DNA of 64,000 bases from NCBI RefSeq assembly GCF_029893965.1, contig NZ_JARXXP010000002.1, positions 372,001 through 436,000 on the forward strand, in the 5' to 3' direction. The stretch is from Paenibacillus sp. PastM-3 (lineage in GTDB: Bacteria > Bacillota > Bacilli > Paenibacillales > Paenibacillaceae). The notes under the pieces were generated by a model, which had not been told where the DNA came from, made no database searches, and was given only the letters and a program-made list of their open reading frames with translations. Positions 35,925-44,614 of the stretch are shown piece by piece. Each line of letters starts with the position of its first letter. The stretch's first letter is position 1. Made by a program: the position numbers and the translations under genes.

Positions 35925-35963
35925 AAAAAATCCCTGTCCCCGGAATACCGGGAAACAGGGATT
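35925..35963 (-). terminator. Intrinsic terminator of greA
   Basis: ATCCCTGT/ACAGGGAT and CCCGG/CCGGG arms are followed on the minus strand by TTTTTT, just after the greA stop codon. Confidence 0.92.
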
Positions 35964-35970
35964 TCTGTCT

Positions 35971-36450
35971 TTAATCTGCTTTGATCTCCAGGAGCTCATA
36001 TTGAATGACACCCATTGGAGCATTAACACTGATAATATCGCCGACCTTTTTGCCGATCAGCTCTTTACCTAGGGGGCTTTCATACGAAATCTTGTTGTTC
36101 AGCACATCGGCCTCAGCGGGACCGACTACTCTGTATTCAATCTTTTCGGCAAACTCCACATCGTTAAGGATGACAACGGTCCCTACACTCACGGTGCTCA
36201 GATCCACGCTGCTGGAGTCGACGATCTGCGCCTTGGTCAGCATCTTCTCCAGGATCATGATGCGGGTCTCCATGAAGGACTGATCTTCCTTGGCCGAGTG
36301 ATACTCGCTGTTCTCCTTCAGGTCGCCATAGCTGATCGCCAGCTTAAGCCGGGCTGCAAGCTCCTTGCGCCCTACTTCCTTAAGCTCTCTAAGCTCATCC
36401 TCAAGCTTGGCCAAACCTTCTTTGGTCAAGAATACTTCTTCATTAGACAT
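35971..36450 (-). CDS. greA: Transcript cleavage/elongation factor GreA
   Basis: The ATG at 36450 is chosen because AGGAG lies 8 nt upstream. The product has 159 residues: an N-terminal antiparallel coiled coil (about 5-78) with the tip GDLKENSEYHSAKE carrying the acidic residues that reach the RNA polymerase active site, and a C-terminal FKBP-like domain (about 85-157) with SPLGKELIGKKVGD. It rescues backtracked polymerase by stimulating cleavage of the transcript. It is monocistronic. Confidence 0.95.
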   Translation of the reverse strand: MSNEEVFLTKEGLAKLEDELRELKEVGRKELAARLKLAISYGDLKENSEYHSAKEDQSFMETRIMILEKMLTKAQIVDSSSVDLSTVSVGTVVILNDVEFAEKIEYRVVGPAEADVLNNKISYESPLGKELIGKKVGDIISVNAPMGVIQYELLEIKAD

Positions 36451-36605
36451 GATCACAACTCCTATTTTTGCCTGCTTTATTGTATTCTACCCTATATTCG
36501 TGTTCTGTAAAAGGATTGACGAAAAGCAGCGCAGCTGGTAGATTAGATTAAATTAATCACACGAATTGACTCGGAATTACATTTTAGCCAAAGGGGCTGG
36601 TCACC

Positions 36606-37775
36606 ATTAACTTTGTTTTCTTTTCCCCTCATTTCCCCAGAAACAGTGCTGATTTCTGTATCCAGCTGCAGCGCCAGGGGGTGTTCGTGCTCGGGATCGG
36701 CGATGCCGAATATGATCATCTGGAGGATCGGCTGCAGCTTGCACTGACGGAATACTATAAGGTATCGGATCTCGAAAATTACGGAGAAATTTTGCGGGCC
36801 GTCGGCTATTTCACCCATAAATACGGCAAGATCGACCGGTTTGAGTCGCTGAATGAATACTGGCTGGAGCAGGATGCCGCGATCCGGACCGATTTTAACA
36901 TCTACGGCACCAAAAATGATTTCGTCCAGAACCTCAAGCAGAAGTCCAAGATGAAGGAATTTTTCCGCAAAAGCGGGGTCAGCACCGTCCAGTTCTCGAC
37001 CGGAACCACCCGCGAAAGTGTGGATGAGTTCATTCAAAGCGCCGGATTCCCGCTGGTGGTTAAACCTGACCTCGGCTCAGGAGCCAGCAACACCTTCAAG
37101 ATCAGTAACGAAGATGAACTGCAGCACTTTTTTGACCACAAGCCTGCGGATGTTTCGTTTATTATTGAGGAATTTATCGACGGGGTGATTCTCACCTATG
37201 ACGGTCTGGTCGATCGAAATGGAGAGGTACGCTTCGCCGTCAGCCATCTGTTCGAGAACAGCGTCATGGATGTCGTGAATACGGACAACCATCTCTATTA
37301 TTTCTGCCTGAAGGACATTAGTCCGGAGGTTGAGGAAGCCGGAAGAAGCATCCTGAAAGCTTTTGACATCAGGGAACGGTTCTTCCATATCGAGCTGTTC
37401 AAATCGAACAAAGACGGACGGATCATCGCGCTCGAAGTGAATATGCGGCCGCCCGGTGCCTGGATGACGGATGCCATTAACTTCTCCTATGATGTTGACG
37501 TGTATAAGGAATGGGCAGGGATGGTGGCCAGGAATGAGGTCGGCGGCCCGTATGAAGGCAAATACTACACCGGCTATGCCAGCCGCAAGCGGCACAAGCA
37601 TTATACCCATAGCCATGAAGACATTTACCGTACCTACGGGGACAAAATCGTCAATTACGCCGAGATCGAGGAAGTGTTCAGCAGAGCGATGGGCAACAGC
37701 GCTTATCAGTTCCGCTCCCCGGACCTTAAGACCGTCAGAGAAATTGTGAAGTATATACAACAAGAAGAAGGATAG
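36606..37775 (+). CDS. ATP-grasp ligase-like protein with an apparent ATT start
   Basis: The frame is open from a TAG at 36585. The first ATG/GTG-type start inside is the GTG at 36681, but 25 codons upstream of it read INFVFFSPHFPRNSADFC, which matches the N terminus I remember for this family (M-NFVFFSPHFP). AAAGGGG lies 9 nt ahead of ATT36606, so initiation at ATT is proposed, giving 389 residues. An ATP-grasp fold follows, with FPLVVKPDLGSGASNTFKI as the nucleotide lysine/glycine loop, IIEEFIDGVILTYDG, and the metal site ALEVNMRPPGAW. The substrate is unknown. The esterase gene begins 1 bp after its stop. Confidence 0.85.
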   Translation: MNFVFFSPHFPRNSADFCIQLQRQGVFVLGIGDAEYDHLEDRLQLALTEYYKVSDLENYGEILRAVGYFTHKYGKIDRFESLNEYWLEQDAAIRTDFNIYGTKNDFVQNLKQKSKMKEFFRKSGVSTVQFSTGTTRESVDEFIQSAGFPLVVKPDLGSGASNTFKISNEDELQHFFDHKPADVSFIIEEFIDGVILTYDGLVDRNGEVRFAVSHLFENSVMDVVNTDNHLYYFCLKDISPEVEEAGRSILKAFDIRERFFHIELFKSNKDGRIIALEVNMRPPGAWMTDAINFSYDVDVYKEWAGMVARNEVGGPYEGKYYTGYASRKRHKHYTHSHEDIYRTYGDKIVNYAEIEEVFSRAMGNSAYQFRSPDLKTVREIVKYIQQEEG

Positions 37776-37776
37776 G

Positions 37777-38538
37777 ATGTGCTTACGGATGAAGACAAGC
37801 TACCGCAAGGAATACAGCCGTCACCTGAACAGGGACATGGAGTATAAAGTATACGGCCACGCCGGCAAACCGATGCTTGTCTTCCCCACCTCGCTTGGCC
37901 GGTTTTATCAATATGAGGACTCCGGGATGATTGCGACCCTCTCCAGTTTCATCGAAGACGGCAAGCTGCAGATCTGGGCCTGCGACAGCATTGATGAGGA
38001 GACGTTCTTTTCCTCCCACTGGAATCATGAAGATAAGGCGGTCCGGCATGAGCAGTATGACAAATACATCACGCAGGAGCTTATTCCCGGTATCCTCCAT
38101 GAGAGCAAATGGAACAACGGCGGGGATGACCAGAAAATCCTGATTTCCGGCTGCTCGATGGGCGCCTACTACAGCGGCAGCTTCTTTTTCCGTTATCCGC
38201 ACTATTTCGATACGCTGATCGCTCTGAGCGGCGTGTATTCCACTTATTACTTCTTTGGCGATTATATGAGTGAAAATGTCTATTACAACTCTCCCCTCCA
38301 TTACCTGCCGAACCTTGCGGATGAGGATTACCTGAACCGGTACCGCAGCAGCAGGATTATCCTGTGTGTCGGCCAGGGTGCCTACGAAGATGAAATGCTG
38401 TATGAAACCCGGCTGATCGAGGAGCTGCTTACGCGAAAAGGCATTCCGGCGCAGGTCGATTACTGGGGGCATGATGTGAATCATGACTGGGACTGGTGGA
38501 ATAAGCAGATTTATCATTATGTAAGTGGTGTTTTGTAA
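37777..38538 (+). CDS. Esterase-family alpha/beta hydrolase partnered with the ATP-grasp protein
   Basis: The protein has 253 residues from the ATG at 37777; an in-frame ATG at 37789 fits the family N terminus (MKTSYRKEYS) better, and neither ribosome site is decisive. The fold is that of the putative esterase/feruloyl esterase D family. The nucleophile elbow is GCSMG with Ser as nucleophile (ISGCSMGAYYSG). An Asp in CVGQGAYEDEM and the His in YWGHDVNHDWDWW complete a likely triad. It is cytoplasmic. Tight coupling to the ATP-grasp gene suggests that one enzyme makes and the other cleaves or transfers the same ester or amide. A terminator follows. Confidence 0.87.
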   Translation: MCLRMKTSYRKEYSRHLNRDMEYKVYGHAGKPMLVFPTSLGRFYQYEDSGMIATLSSFIEDGKLQIWACDSIDEETFFSSHWNHEDKAVRHEQYDKYITQELIPGILHESKWNNGGDDQKILISGCSMGAYYSGSFFFRYPHYFDTLIALSGVYSTYYFFGDYMSENVYYNSPLHYLPNLADEDYLNRYRSSRIILCVGQGAYEDEMLYETRLIEELLTRKGIPAQVDYWGHDVNHDWDWWNKQIYHYVSGVL

Positions 38539-38548
38539 AATAAACAGT

Positions 38549-38582
38549 AAAAAGCCCCGGGGCACTTAGCTCCGGGGCTTTT
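38549..38582. terminator. Bidirectional intrinsic terminator
   Basis: AAAAGCCCCGGGG and its complement CTCCGGGGCTTTT form a strong stem with A and T tracts on either side, between the convergent esterase gene and the 38600-38887 gene. Confidence 0.93.
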
Positions 38583-38599
38583 GGTTATAGCGTATCAGG

Positions 38600-38887
38600 T
38601 TACTCCGGCAGATGCTCCTTGCAGAACTGTGCCAGCTCGGCTTCCTCTTCATCCTCCAGGTCGAACTCTAGCAGCTTCCCGGTGGTCGTCTCCAGCAGAT
38701 CGTAAGTGACCAGCACCGCTTCGCCCGCTTCCGCCTTGACTATAGCCCGCACCGATACCCCGCTCTCCTCGTACAGCTCATCCTCTTCCGGAATATCCAG
38801 ATTAATCACGAACTCATACCGCTTGCCGCTCAGAATACCGAATGGATCTCTAACATCCTCTACCGTATAACTTGTAAATGTCAGCAC
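38600..38887 (-). CDS. Small acidic protein resembling DUF6509
   Basis: The GTG at 38887 is preferred: GAGGG lies 7 nt upstream and the protein then begins VLTFTSYTVEDVRDPFGIL, which I recall as the start of DUF6509-type proteins. The ATG at 38908 is the alternative. The product has 95 residues, is acidic, has no membrane segment, and ends in a Glu-rich helix. The function is unknown. It follows rlmN by 17 bp and is probably co-transcribed. Confidence 0.75.
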   Translation of the reverse strand: MLTFTSYTVEDVRDPFGILSGKRYEFVINLDIPEEDELYEESGVSVRAIVKAEAGEAVLVTYDLLETTTGKLLEFDLEDEEEAELAQFCKEHLPE

Positions 38888-38904
38888 AAATGAACCCTCT
38901 TTCT

Positions 38905-39978
38905 TCAAATAGCTTCTTGTGTTTTCTTGATCTGCTTGCTGCGCAGCTGTCCGCAGGCGGCGTCAATATCCACTCCATGCTCCAGCCGTGTGCTGACGCT
39001 GACTCCCTGCTTCTTCAGCGTGTCGAAGAAGGCGCGCACCACTTCCCGGTCCGTCCGCTGGTACTGACTGTGCTCATCGACCGGATTGTACGGAATCAGG
39101 TTGACATTAACCAGCTGCCGGCGGTGCTCGCCGATCAGCTCGGCCAGCTCAAGCGCATGCTCCTGCTGGTCATTGATATCCTTCAGCAGAATATATTCCA
39201 GCGTAATCCGCCGGTTCGTCTTCTCCAGATAATAATCAATTGCCGGCATCAATTTCTCCAAAGGAATTGCGCGGTTAATCTTCATGATCGAGGTCCGCAG
39301 CTCATTATTCGGCGCATGCAGCGAGATGGCAAGATTCACCTGCGTGTTGGCATCAGCAAATTCTCTGATTTTGCCGGCCAGGCCGCTTGTCGATACGGTG
39401 ATGCCCTTGCCGGCGATCGCAAGTCCCTTATGATCCTTGACGGTTGTCAGGAATTTCAGCAGGTTCGTGAAGTTATCGAACGGCTCACCGATCCCCATGA
39501 CTACAACATGGCTGACCCGCTGGCCCAGGCCGGCCTGATCCAGATGCAGCTGGACCTTCATGATCTGCTCGACAATCTCTCCGCTCGACAGGTCCCGGCT
39601 CTTTGCCAGCAGCCCGCTCGCGCAGAAGCTGCAGCCGATGTTGCAGCCGACCTGGGTGGTTACACAGACGGACAGGCCGTATTTTTGCCGCATCAGCACG
39701 GTTTCAATCAAATTGCCGTCATACAGGCGGAACAGGAACTTGATAGTACCGTCTGCTGACTCCTGCTTCACATGCTCTTCCATCGTCTGAAACACAAAAT
39801 GCTCGGACAGCAGCTGAACACATTCCTTGTTCGCCTCTGTCATCTCTTCAAAATCAGTAACCCGCTTGCGGTACACATATTCCCAGACCTTGGCAGCGCG
39901 GGACTTCTTATGCCCGTGCTCCATCAGCCATGACGTCAACTCTTCTAAAGTTAATCCATAAATGGATTGTTTATTCAT
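38905..39978 (-). CDS. rlmN: 23S rRNA/tRNA adenine C2-methyltransferase RlmN
   Basis: The protein has 357 residues. It is a radical SAM enzyme with the cluster motif CNIGCSFC (about residues 111-118), the SAM-binding GMGEPFDN, and the second essential Cys near the C terminus in DAACGQLR. It methylates C2 of A2503 in 23S rRNA and A37 in some tRNAs, helping translational accuracy. The N-terminal HhH-like accessory domain ([15 protein letters not shown]) is present. The short acidic gene follows it. Confidence 0.97.
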   Translation of the reverse strand: MNKQSIYGLTLEELTSWLMEHGHKKSRAAKVWEYVYRKRVTDFEEMTEANKECVQLLSEHFVFQTMEEHVKQESADGTIKFLFRLYDGNLIETVLMRQKYGLSVCVTTQVGCNIGCSFCASGLLAKSRDLSSGEIVEQIMKVQLHLDQAGLGQRVSHVVVMGIGEPFDNFTNLLKFLTTVKDHKGLAIAGKGITVSTSGLAGKIREFADANTQVNLAISLHAPNNELRTSIMKINRAIPLEKLMPAIDYYLEKTNRRITLEYILLKDINDQQEHALELAELIGEHRRQLVNVNLIPYNPVDEHSQYQRTDREVVRAFFDTLKKQGVSVSTRLEHGVDIDAACGQLRSKQIKKTQEAI

Positions 39979-40183
39979 GGTATACCTCTTTTCAAAACAT
40001 TAAAGTTAAATCTGTTCCAACTTTCTATTGTAGCTTTCACAGCCCAATATGCCAACAACAATATCTTTTCATTCTCTCAAATTTTACTTATTAAAACAAG
40101 AGCAATCCTCGCTCCGGCAGGCGTAATTGCAATATTACACAAAGCTTTCACAGGCATGCAGATGCAGCACGCAGCTATACGCA

Positions 40184-40223
40184 TAAAAAAACAGCGCCTC
40201 TGCTTCTTCCGCAGGTTGCGCTG
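40184..40223 (-). terminator. Intrinsic terminator of the deacetylase operon
   Basis: AGCGC and CTGC/GCAG arms are followed on the minus strand by TTTTTTT, about 30 bp beyond the deacetylase stop. Confidence 0.88.
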
Positions 40224-40251
40224 CTTGTACAATTGATTATTAGGGGCAGGA

Positions 40252-41622
40252 TTATTTAAAGACAGCAAACTTCAGTCCCTGCCCTTTCAGATAGGCAATG
40301 ATTTCGGGAAGCGCCTGCAGGGTCTTCTGCTTCTCGTGCAGCAGATAAATGCCGCCCGACGGTTCAGATGTCTTGAAGTAGTTCAGAATATCCTTCGGGC
40401 CAGCTGCTTTCCAGTCCTCAGGGTCACGGTTCCAGAGCAGAATGTTTAACTGCTGTCTGTCCGCCACTTCAGCGAGACCGCTGTTCACCGCTCCATAGGG
40501 CGGCCTGAAGATTGTCACCGGAGCGGCTGTAAGCTGTTCCAGCAACCGGCTCGCCCGTTCCAGGTTAATCCGGTTCTCCTCCGCCGAATTGGCTGTCATA
40601 TCGCTGTGATCCCAGGAATGGCTCCCGACCGGCATGCCATGCTCATCGGCATAGCGGACCGCCCCGGGATTCCGGCTGGCATTCACGCCGATGAACAGAA
40701 AGTTGGCGGCAATCCCCTCCTTCACCAGAATATCTACCAGCTGCTCGGTGTAGGGGGAAGGGCCGTCATCAAAGGAGAGGGCTACGTAGCCCTCCGGCAG
40801 GCTGTATACATAGCTGTCCCCGGAGAGCTCAATCGTCTCATAAAGCGTCTGGGTTTGTACGGGCAGCCCCGCTGGTGCCGGAGCAGCCTGGACCGTTTCG
40901 CCCGAAAGCGGAAGCAGCTGTAACCCGTCCGGGCTGATTGCTTCAGGTGCCTCTGATACGTTATGTACGTGATCTGGATCCGGAGCCGCAGCAGCAATAC
41001 CTGTACCTGCCGTCCTATCCGTGTCCGCCGCTGATCCACCTGAGGATGCCGTATCTACATTCGTATTATCCTGCCTGGCTTCAACGCTGTTTGCAAACAG
41101 CCATGTCTCTCCCCCATCCATACGCAGCAGGAGCAGAACCAGCAGAAAACCGAACATCAAGCCGCGCAGCAGCAAAGTCCGTTTATATTTCGAACCTGGT
41201 AATGCCGCCTGCTTATACCTTGACAGCACAGGCATGATGCGGGCATCCGCCGCGGCCTCCTGCCAGTCCGTTTCCCGGGAGGGGGCATATTCCAGTTCCT
41301 TCAGCTCAAGCAGCTGCTCCCCGTAGCTCTCTGAGCAGTTAAAGTACAGGGTTTCGCTAAAGGTGTCTTTCATCCGGACCAGACTGCTGAAATATGTCCG
41401 GCGGAAAGGGTCCCATTTCATGTATAACGACAGCCGCACCTTATACCCGCTTAGGGGGCCGAGGGCAGCGATTTGCAGATATGTATGTTCATCAATGCTG
41501 AGTATATGTCTTCTGCAGCTGTCCCGGCGGGTTATTCTAAGCTCCAATTGGCAGCTTCCTTCCCGGTTGCCAAGCGCCAGCAGTTCGGCCAACAGGCCGG
41601 TGTTATCATCATGTGCAGCCAT
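40252..41622 (-). CDS. Membrane-anchored polysaccharide deacetylase (NodB domain) with a novel-looking N-terminal domain
   Basis: The protein has 456 residues. Residues 1-140 are a cytoplasmic domain I cannot assign, rich in beta and aromatic residues. A membrane helix lies at about 147-165. A Pro/Ala-rich linker follows. The NodB domain (about 275-455) has the metal motif LSFDDGPSP, HSWDHSDM with the two His, and FRPPYGAVN with the catalytic Arg. It should remove N-acetyl groups from a cell-wall or capsular polymer outside the membrane. Its start is 5 bp from the stop of the coiled-coil protein gene, so the pair is an operon. Confidence 0.9.
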   Translation of the reverse strand: MAAHDDNTGLLAELLALGNREGSCQLELRITRRDSCRRHILSIDEHTYLQIAALGPLSGYKVRLSLYMKWDPFRRTYFSSLVRMKDTFSETLYFNCSESYGEQLLELKELEYAPSRETDWQEAAADARIMPVLSRYKQAALPGSKYKRTLLLRGLMFGFLLVLLLLRMDGGETWLFANSVEARQDNTNVDTASSGGSAADTDRTAGTGIAAAAPDPDHVHNVSEAPEAISPDGLQLLPLSGETVQAAPAPAGLPVQTQTLYETIELSGDSYVYSLPEGYVALSFDDGPSPYTEQLVDILVKEGIAANFLFIGVNASRNPGAVRYADEHGMPVGSHSWDHSDMTANSAEENRINLERASRLLEQLTAAPVTIFRPPYGAVNSGLAEVADRQQLNILLWNRDPEDWKAAGPKDILNYFKTSEPSGGIYLLHEKQKTLQALPEIIAYLKGQGLKFAVFK

Positions 41623-41627
41623 ACCCG

Positions 41628-42350
41628 TTATGTATCCCCGTATTCTTCATTACGCTCAGCGGCAGGACTGCCGGCACTAAAGGGAGCGGTCATCCGGCTC
41701 GTAAAATCACTGATCATTCCGGAGAGGTAAGCCTTCTCCTGCCGGACCGTTTCGTATTTCTGCCGCAAATGCCCGTTTTCTGTCTCCAGCCGGCTGATCC
41801 GGTCCTCCAGCTCAATAATCCGCTTATGCTTATCCACATGGGCTTCATGATGCTTCTGCATCAGCTTGGCGTACTTCTGCTGCTCCAGATCGATCGTACT
41901 TTTGAGCTCATCGGCCTTAGCTGCCATTGTGTTCTGGAGCTCGCGGTGATCCTCCAGCACCTGATCCATTTTCAGATTCTTCTCGGCCAGACGCTGTTCC
42001 AGCTCCAGGATATCCTTCTCCCGGTCTTCAATGACCTTGTTCAGATTCCTCAGCTCCTTGCCGAGCCGCTCAATGTGGCTGCCAGAGTGGTTCAGGCGGT
42101 CCTGAAGCTCATAATTGCTTGATTCCGCCTGGGCTCTGGCCTGAATCATCTGTTCCACCGCAAAAATCAGATCCAGCGATTTCTTATCCAGCTGGGCCTT
42201 GCCTGCCGAGATCAGACCGGCTGTGCTGTCACTGTGCCCGCTGCTGTCCTGCTCTCCTGCAGGTGCTTCCTCCGCCTGCGGCACCGGTGCAGCTGCGGGA
42301 TTCAGCACCCGTTCTGCCGCATCCTTTCTCCTGAAAAAAGAACCTGCCAC
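41628..42350 (-). CDS. Coiled-coil protein preceding the deacetylase
   Basis: The protein has 240 residues. A disordered Ala/Pro/Glu-rich start (about 10-45) is followed by an almost continuous coiled coil (about 60-215) with heptads such as LEQRLAEKNLKMDQVLEDH. No membrane segment or signal is seen. The family is not recognised. As a cytoplasmic scaffold it could bind the unassigned cytoplasmic domain of the adjacent membrane deacetylase; that is inferred from gene order only. Confidence 0.75.
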   Translation of the reverse strand: MAGSFFRRKDAAERVLNPAAAPVPQAEEAPAGEQDSSGHSDSTAGLISAGKAQLDKKSLDLIFAVEQMIQARAQAESSNYELQDRLNHSGSHIERLGKELRNLNKVIEDREKDILELEQRLAEKNLKMDQVLEDHRELQNTMAAKADELKSTIDLEQQKYAKLMQKHHEAHVDKHKRIIELEDRISRLETENGHLRQKYETVRQEKAYLSGMISDFTSRMTAPFSAGSPAAERNEEYGDT

Positions 42351-42535
42351 CTATCCATCACCTCGAGATAAAATGTCAAAAAATGTCGAGCATTTACGAG
42401 ATTATTATAGATGATTTACCTGGTCCGGAAGTGAGCCGAATTGTCTAACTTTTCATCGTATATCCAAAGGACCATTTTACCCTGAAAGGGATAATTACCC
42501 AAGTCTTTAGACCGACGACCGGTTGCCGGCACAGC

Positions 42536-42563
42536 AAAAAGCGCAGCCCGAAAGGACTACGCT
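42536..42563 (-). terminator. Intrinsic terminator of the GIY-YIG gene
   Basis: AGCGTAG-CC and GGGCTGCGCT arms with a TTTC loop are followed on the minus strand by TTTTT. Confidence 0.8.
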
Positions 42564-42581
42564 TATCTGCACCAGGGCAGT

Positions 42582-42938
42582 TTATTTATAGAGTACCTTC
42601 TCTACATTGTATTTTGCTCTGAGCTTATTCACAATGTACGTTTCATAGATCTCCCGGTCCACCGGATCTTCCACGATGCAGACCTCAATCTTCGTCACTT
42701 CATTCCGGTGAGGCTTCATTACAGAGACATTGTCCTCGAAATGCTTTTTGATCCGCGGTCTAAGCTTTCTAGCCTTGCCTACGAACAGCAGCTCGTCCTT
42801 ATCGTTATAGAACATAAAGATGCCGCCCGCCTCCCGCGTAATCAGGTGAAAGTCGGTAAATCCGTAAATATGGCTCAGCACCGGGTTCTCTTGCTTGGTG
42901 ATCGTAACATCCGGTGCAGGAATTGTAATATTAATCAT
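42582..42938 (-). CDS. Single-domain GIY-YIG nuclease-like protein
   Basis: The protein has 118 residues. Residues about 35-115 form a GIY-YIG fold: GGIFMFYNDKDELLFVGKA takes the place of the GIY...YVGKA pair, followed by KLRPRIKKHFE with the usual Arg. Both signature Tyr positions are Phe, so the hydroxyls of the family are missing. The later part has the acidic Glu in DREIYETYIVNK. It may bind DNA ends or have weak nuclease activity. It stands alone with its own terminator. Confidence 0.8.
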   Translation of the reverse strand: MINITIPAPDVTITKQENPVLSHIYGFTDFHLITREAGGIFMFYNDKDELLFVGKARKLRPRIKKHFEDNVSVMKPHRNEVTKIEVCIVEDPVDREIYETYIVNKLRAKYNVEKVLYK

Positions 42939-43002
42939 TCGTGCTCACTTCCCTTTTTTTACTGGACTAAGTTTAAATAGTATCACAGATCTAACAGCCT
43001 GA

Positions 43003-44214
43003 CTATTGATGAAAAGGGCATTTCATCTCTTGGACAGGCATTACAGATGCCTCTTGTCCGGCGGGTTCGTCACGGTCCGGATTACTGTCCCTCCCGGCAA
43101 AAGCCGGCTTCTGATAAATCAGGCGCGGACTGAGGTTAAGCTCCCTCAGCTTGTTATCTTCCCAGATTGGTGTCGAGGAAGGTGACATCGGCGGGATCAG
43201 CCAGTGCCATTTGCCGGACACCTCCCGGCCCTTCTGCCTCTCCTGCTCCTGAAACCGGACGAACTGCTCAGCAGCCGTATGATGATCCACAATACTGACC
43301 CCTGCCAGCTTAAAGGAATGCAGTACAGCGCGGTTCAGCTCCAGCAGCGCCCGGTCCTTCCAGAGCGAAGTGTTGGTTGAACGGTCCAGGCCCAGCAGAT
43401 CAGCTACCGCAGGAAGGCGGTTATACCGTCCGGTATCCCCCAGATTGCGCGAGCCGATTTCCGTCTCCATATACCATCCGTTAAAAGGTGCTGCCGGATA
43501 GCGGATTCCGCCAATCTCCAGCAGCATATCGGATACGACCGGAACGGCATACCAGCGCAGCCCAAGCTCGCCGAAGCGTTCAATCTCCGGATGGCTGAGC
43601 GGAACCTCCTGCACCAGCGCATCGGGTATTGTGAACCAGCGCGGCGGCTCATCCCCGATGCTGATGACCAGCGGCAGCACATCGAAGTCGCCGCCACTGC
43701 CCTGCCAGCCGAGCTTCCGGCAGACTGCCGTGAAGGTATCCGAGGCCGGGTCGCCGCGGCGGGGCTGCCCGTCTGTCGCCGGGTATCCGGCATAGCGGAT
43801 CAGCTGATGGTTCCAGATTCGGATGGCCTTGCCCGGCTCTGAACCGCTGCGGAACACGGTCATTACCGGGCGGATACGGCCGCCGTTGCCGGCGCGCTCC
43901 AGATGATGAAGCAGCGCTTCCGCCACTTGAGGGGCGGTGCTGGCTTCACGGGCATCAATGACCTCCAGCGTATGCCAGAACAGCCTGCCGATACAGCGGC
44001 TGTTGTGCCGCCAGGCCATTCTGGCACCGTGCGTGAGCTCTTCCGCTGTATGATGATAGGTTCCCGTCTGTCTGATTTCTTTATGTACTGCCTCTATGCG
44101 TCCATTCAGCTCGGCAGGTGACTTCTCCAATTCACTATAACACTGCCGGAGGAATGACTCGGCCTGTTCCAGCCGCTCTTCTAGGCTTAGTTCTTCGCGG
44201 GTCTGTATTTCCAT
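43003..44214 (-). CDS. nos: Bacterial nitric oxide synthase oxygenase
   Basis: The protein has 403 residues and is an oxygenase-only NOS. The haem-ligand motif AWRHNSRCIGR puts the proximal Cys at residue 74. Downstream conserved blocks are FDVLPLVISI, FNGWYMETEIGSRNL with the substrate-binding Glu, and HHTAAEQF and GKWHWLIPP of the pterin site. It oxidises arginine to NO and citrulline using electrons from a flavodoxin or reductase encoded elsewhere. A C-terminal extension of about 35 residues ending in CPFHQ is longer than in B. subtilis. It is divergent from the SunI-like gene. Confidence 0.95.
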   Translation of the reverse strand: MEIQTREELSLEERLEQAESFLRQCYSELEKSPAELNGRIEAVHKEIRQTGTYHHTAEELTHGARMAWRHNSRCIGRLFWHTLEVIDAREASTAPQVAEALLHHLERAGNGGRIRPVMTVFRSGSEPGKAIRIWNHQLIRYAGYPATDGQPRRGDPASDTFTAVCRKLGWQGSGGDFDVLPLVISIGDEPPRWFTIPDALVQEVPLSHPEIERFGELGLRWYAVPVVSDMLLEIGGIRYPAAPFNGWYMETEIGSRNLGDTGRYNRLPAVADLLGLDRSTNTSLWKDRALLELNRAVLHSFKLAGVSIVDHHTAAEQFVRFQEQERQKGREVSGKWHWLIPPMSPSSTPIWEDNKLRELNLSPRLIYQKPAFAGRDSNPDRDEPAGQEASVMPVQEMKCPFHQ

Positions 44215-44240
44215 AGGGTCCTCTTTCTATAAATAGTGTA

Positions 44241-44282
44241 AATCATTACTGAATCCTATATGATTATAAAAAGGTAATGATT
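44241..44282. promoter_or_regulatory. Inverted repeat between nos and the SunI-like gene
   Basis: AATCATTAC (44241-44249) and GTAATGATT (44274-44282) are perfect 9-bp arms separated by 24 bp in the 97-bp divergent promoter region. The half sites resemble AT-rich metalloregulator boxes, but no known consensus is fully met. Confidence 0.45.
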
Positions 44283-44311
44283 GGATATAAAAAAATGAGA
44301 GGAGCAGAGAT

Positions 44312-44581
44312 ATGCTCGGGATCAAAATGAACCGTGAAGATGACATCCTCATCATCCGCTGGCAGCTGACAAAGATCGAAATACCCGTTACAGCAATTAC
44401 AGAGGTAACGCTGGATGATACCTATGGAGGCTCTGACAAGGATGCCATGCGTATAGGAACACCCTATGGAACCACTGGCAGAGTTCTTATCCGGACAAAG
44501 CAGCGCGCTTATCTATTATTTACCTCAGATGCCGAGGTTATCAAGGAAAAGACAGAGCAGCTGTTGAAAACGGGCAGCTGA
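44312..44581 (+). CDS. SunI/YnzG-family PH-like protein
   Basis: The protein has 89 residues. The block IPVTAITEVTLDDTYGG and RIGTPYGTTGRVLI matches SunI/YnzG-type proteins, a bacterial PH-like domain. SunI of B. subtilis gives immunity to sublancin, but there it has an N-terminal membrane helix that is absent here, and no bacteriocin gene is near. A soluble relative with another role is likely. GAGAGGAG precedes the ATG. Confidence 0.82.
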   Translation: MLGIKMNREDDILIIRWQLTKIEIPVTAITEVTLDDTYGGSDKDAMRIGTPYGTTGRVLIRTKQRAYLLFTSDAEVIKEKTEQLLKTGS

Positions 44582-44614
44582 CAGTATACAAATCAAAGTA
44601 TTGGAGGCTAACCC

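Noticed and set aside
36681..37775. GTG at 36681 as start of the ATP-grasp gene
   Set aside because: It would remove the strand and loop that begin the fold; the upstream codons are protein-like and have a better ribosome site.
37783..38565. A 260-codon frame on the minus strand
   Set aside because: It lies fully opposite the esterase gene, which has clear catalytic motifs, and crosses the terminator.
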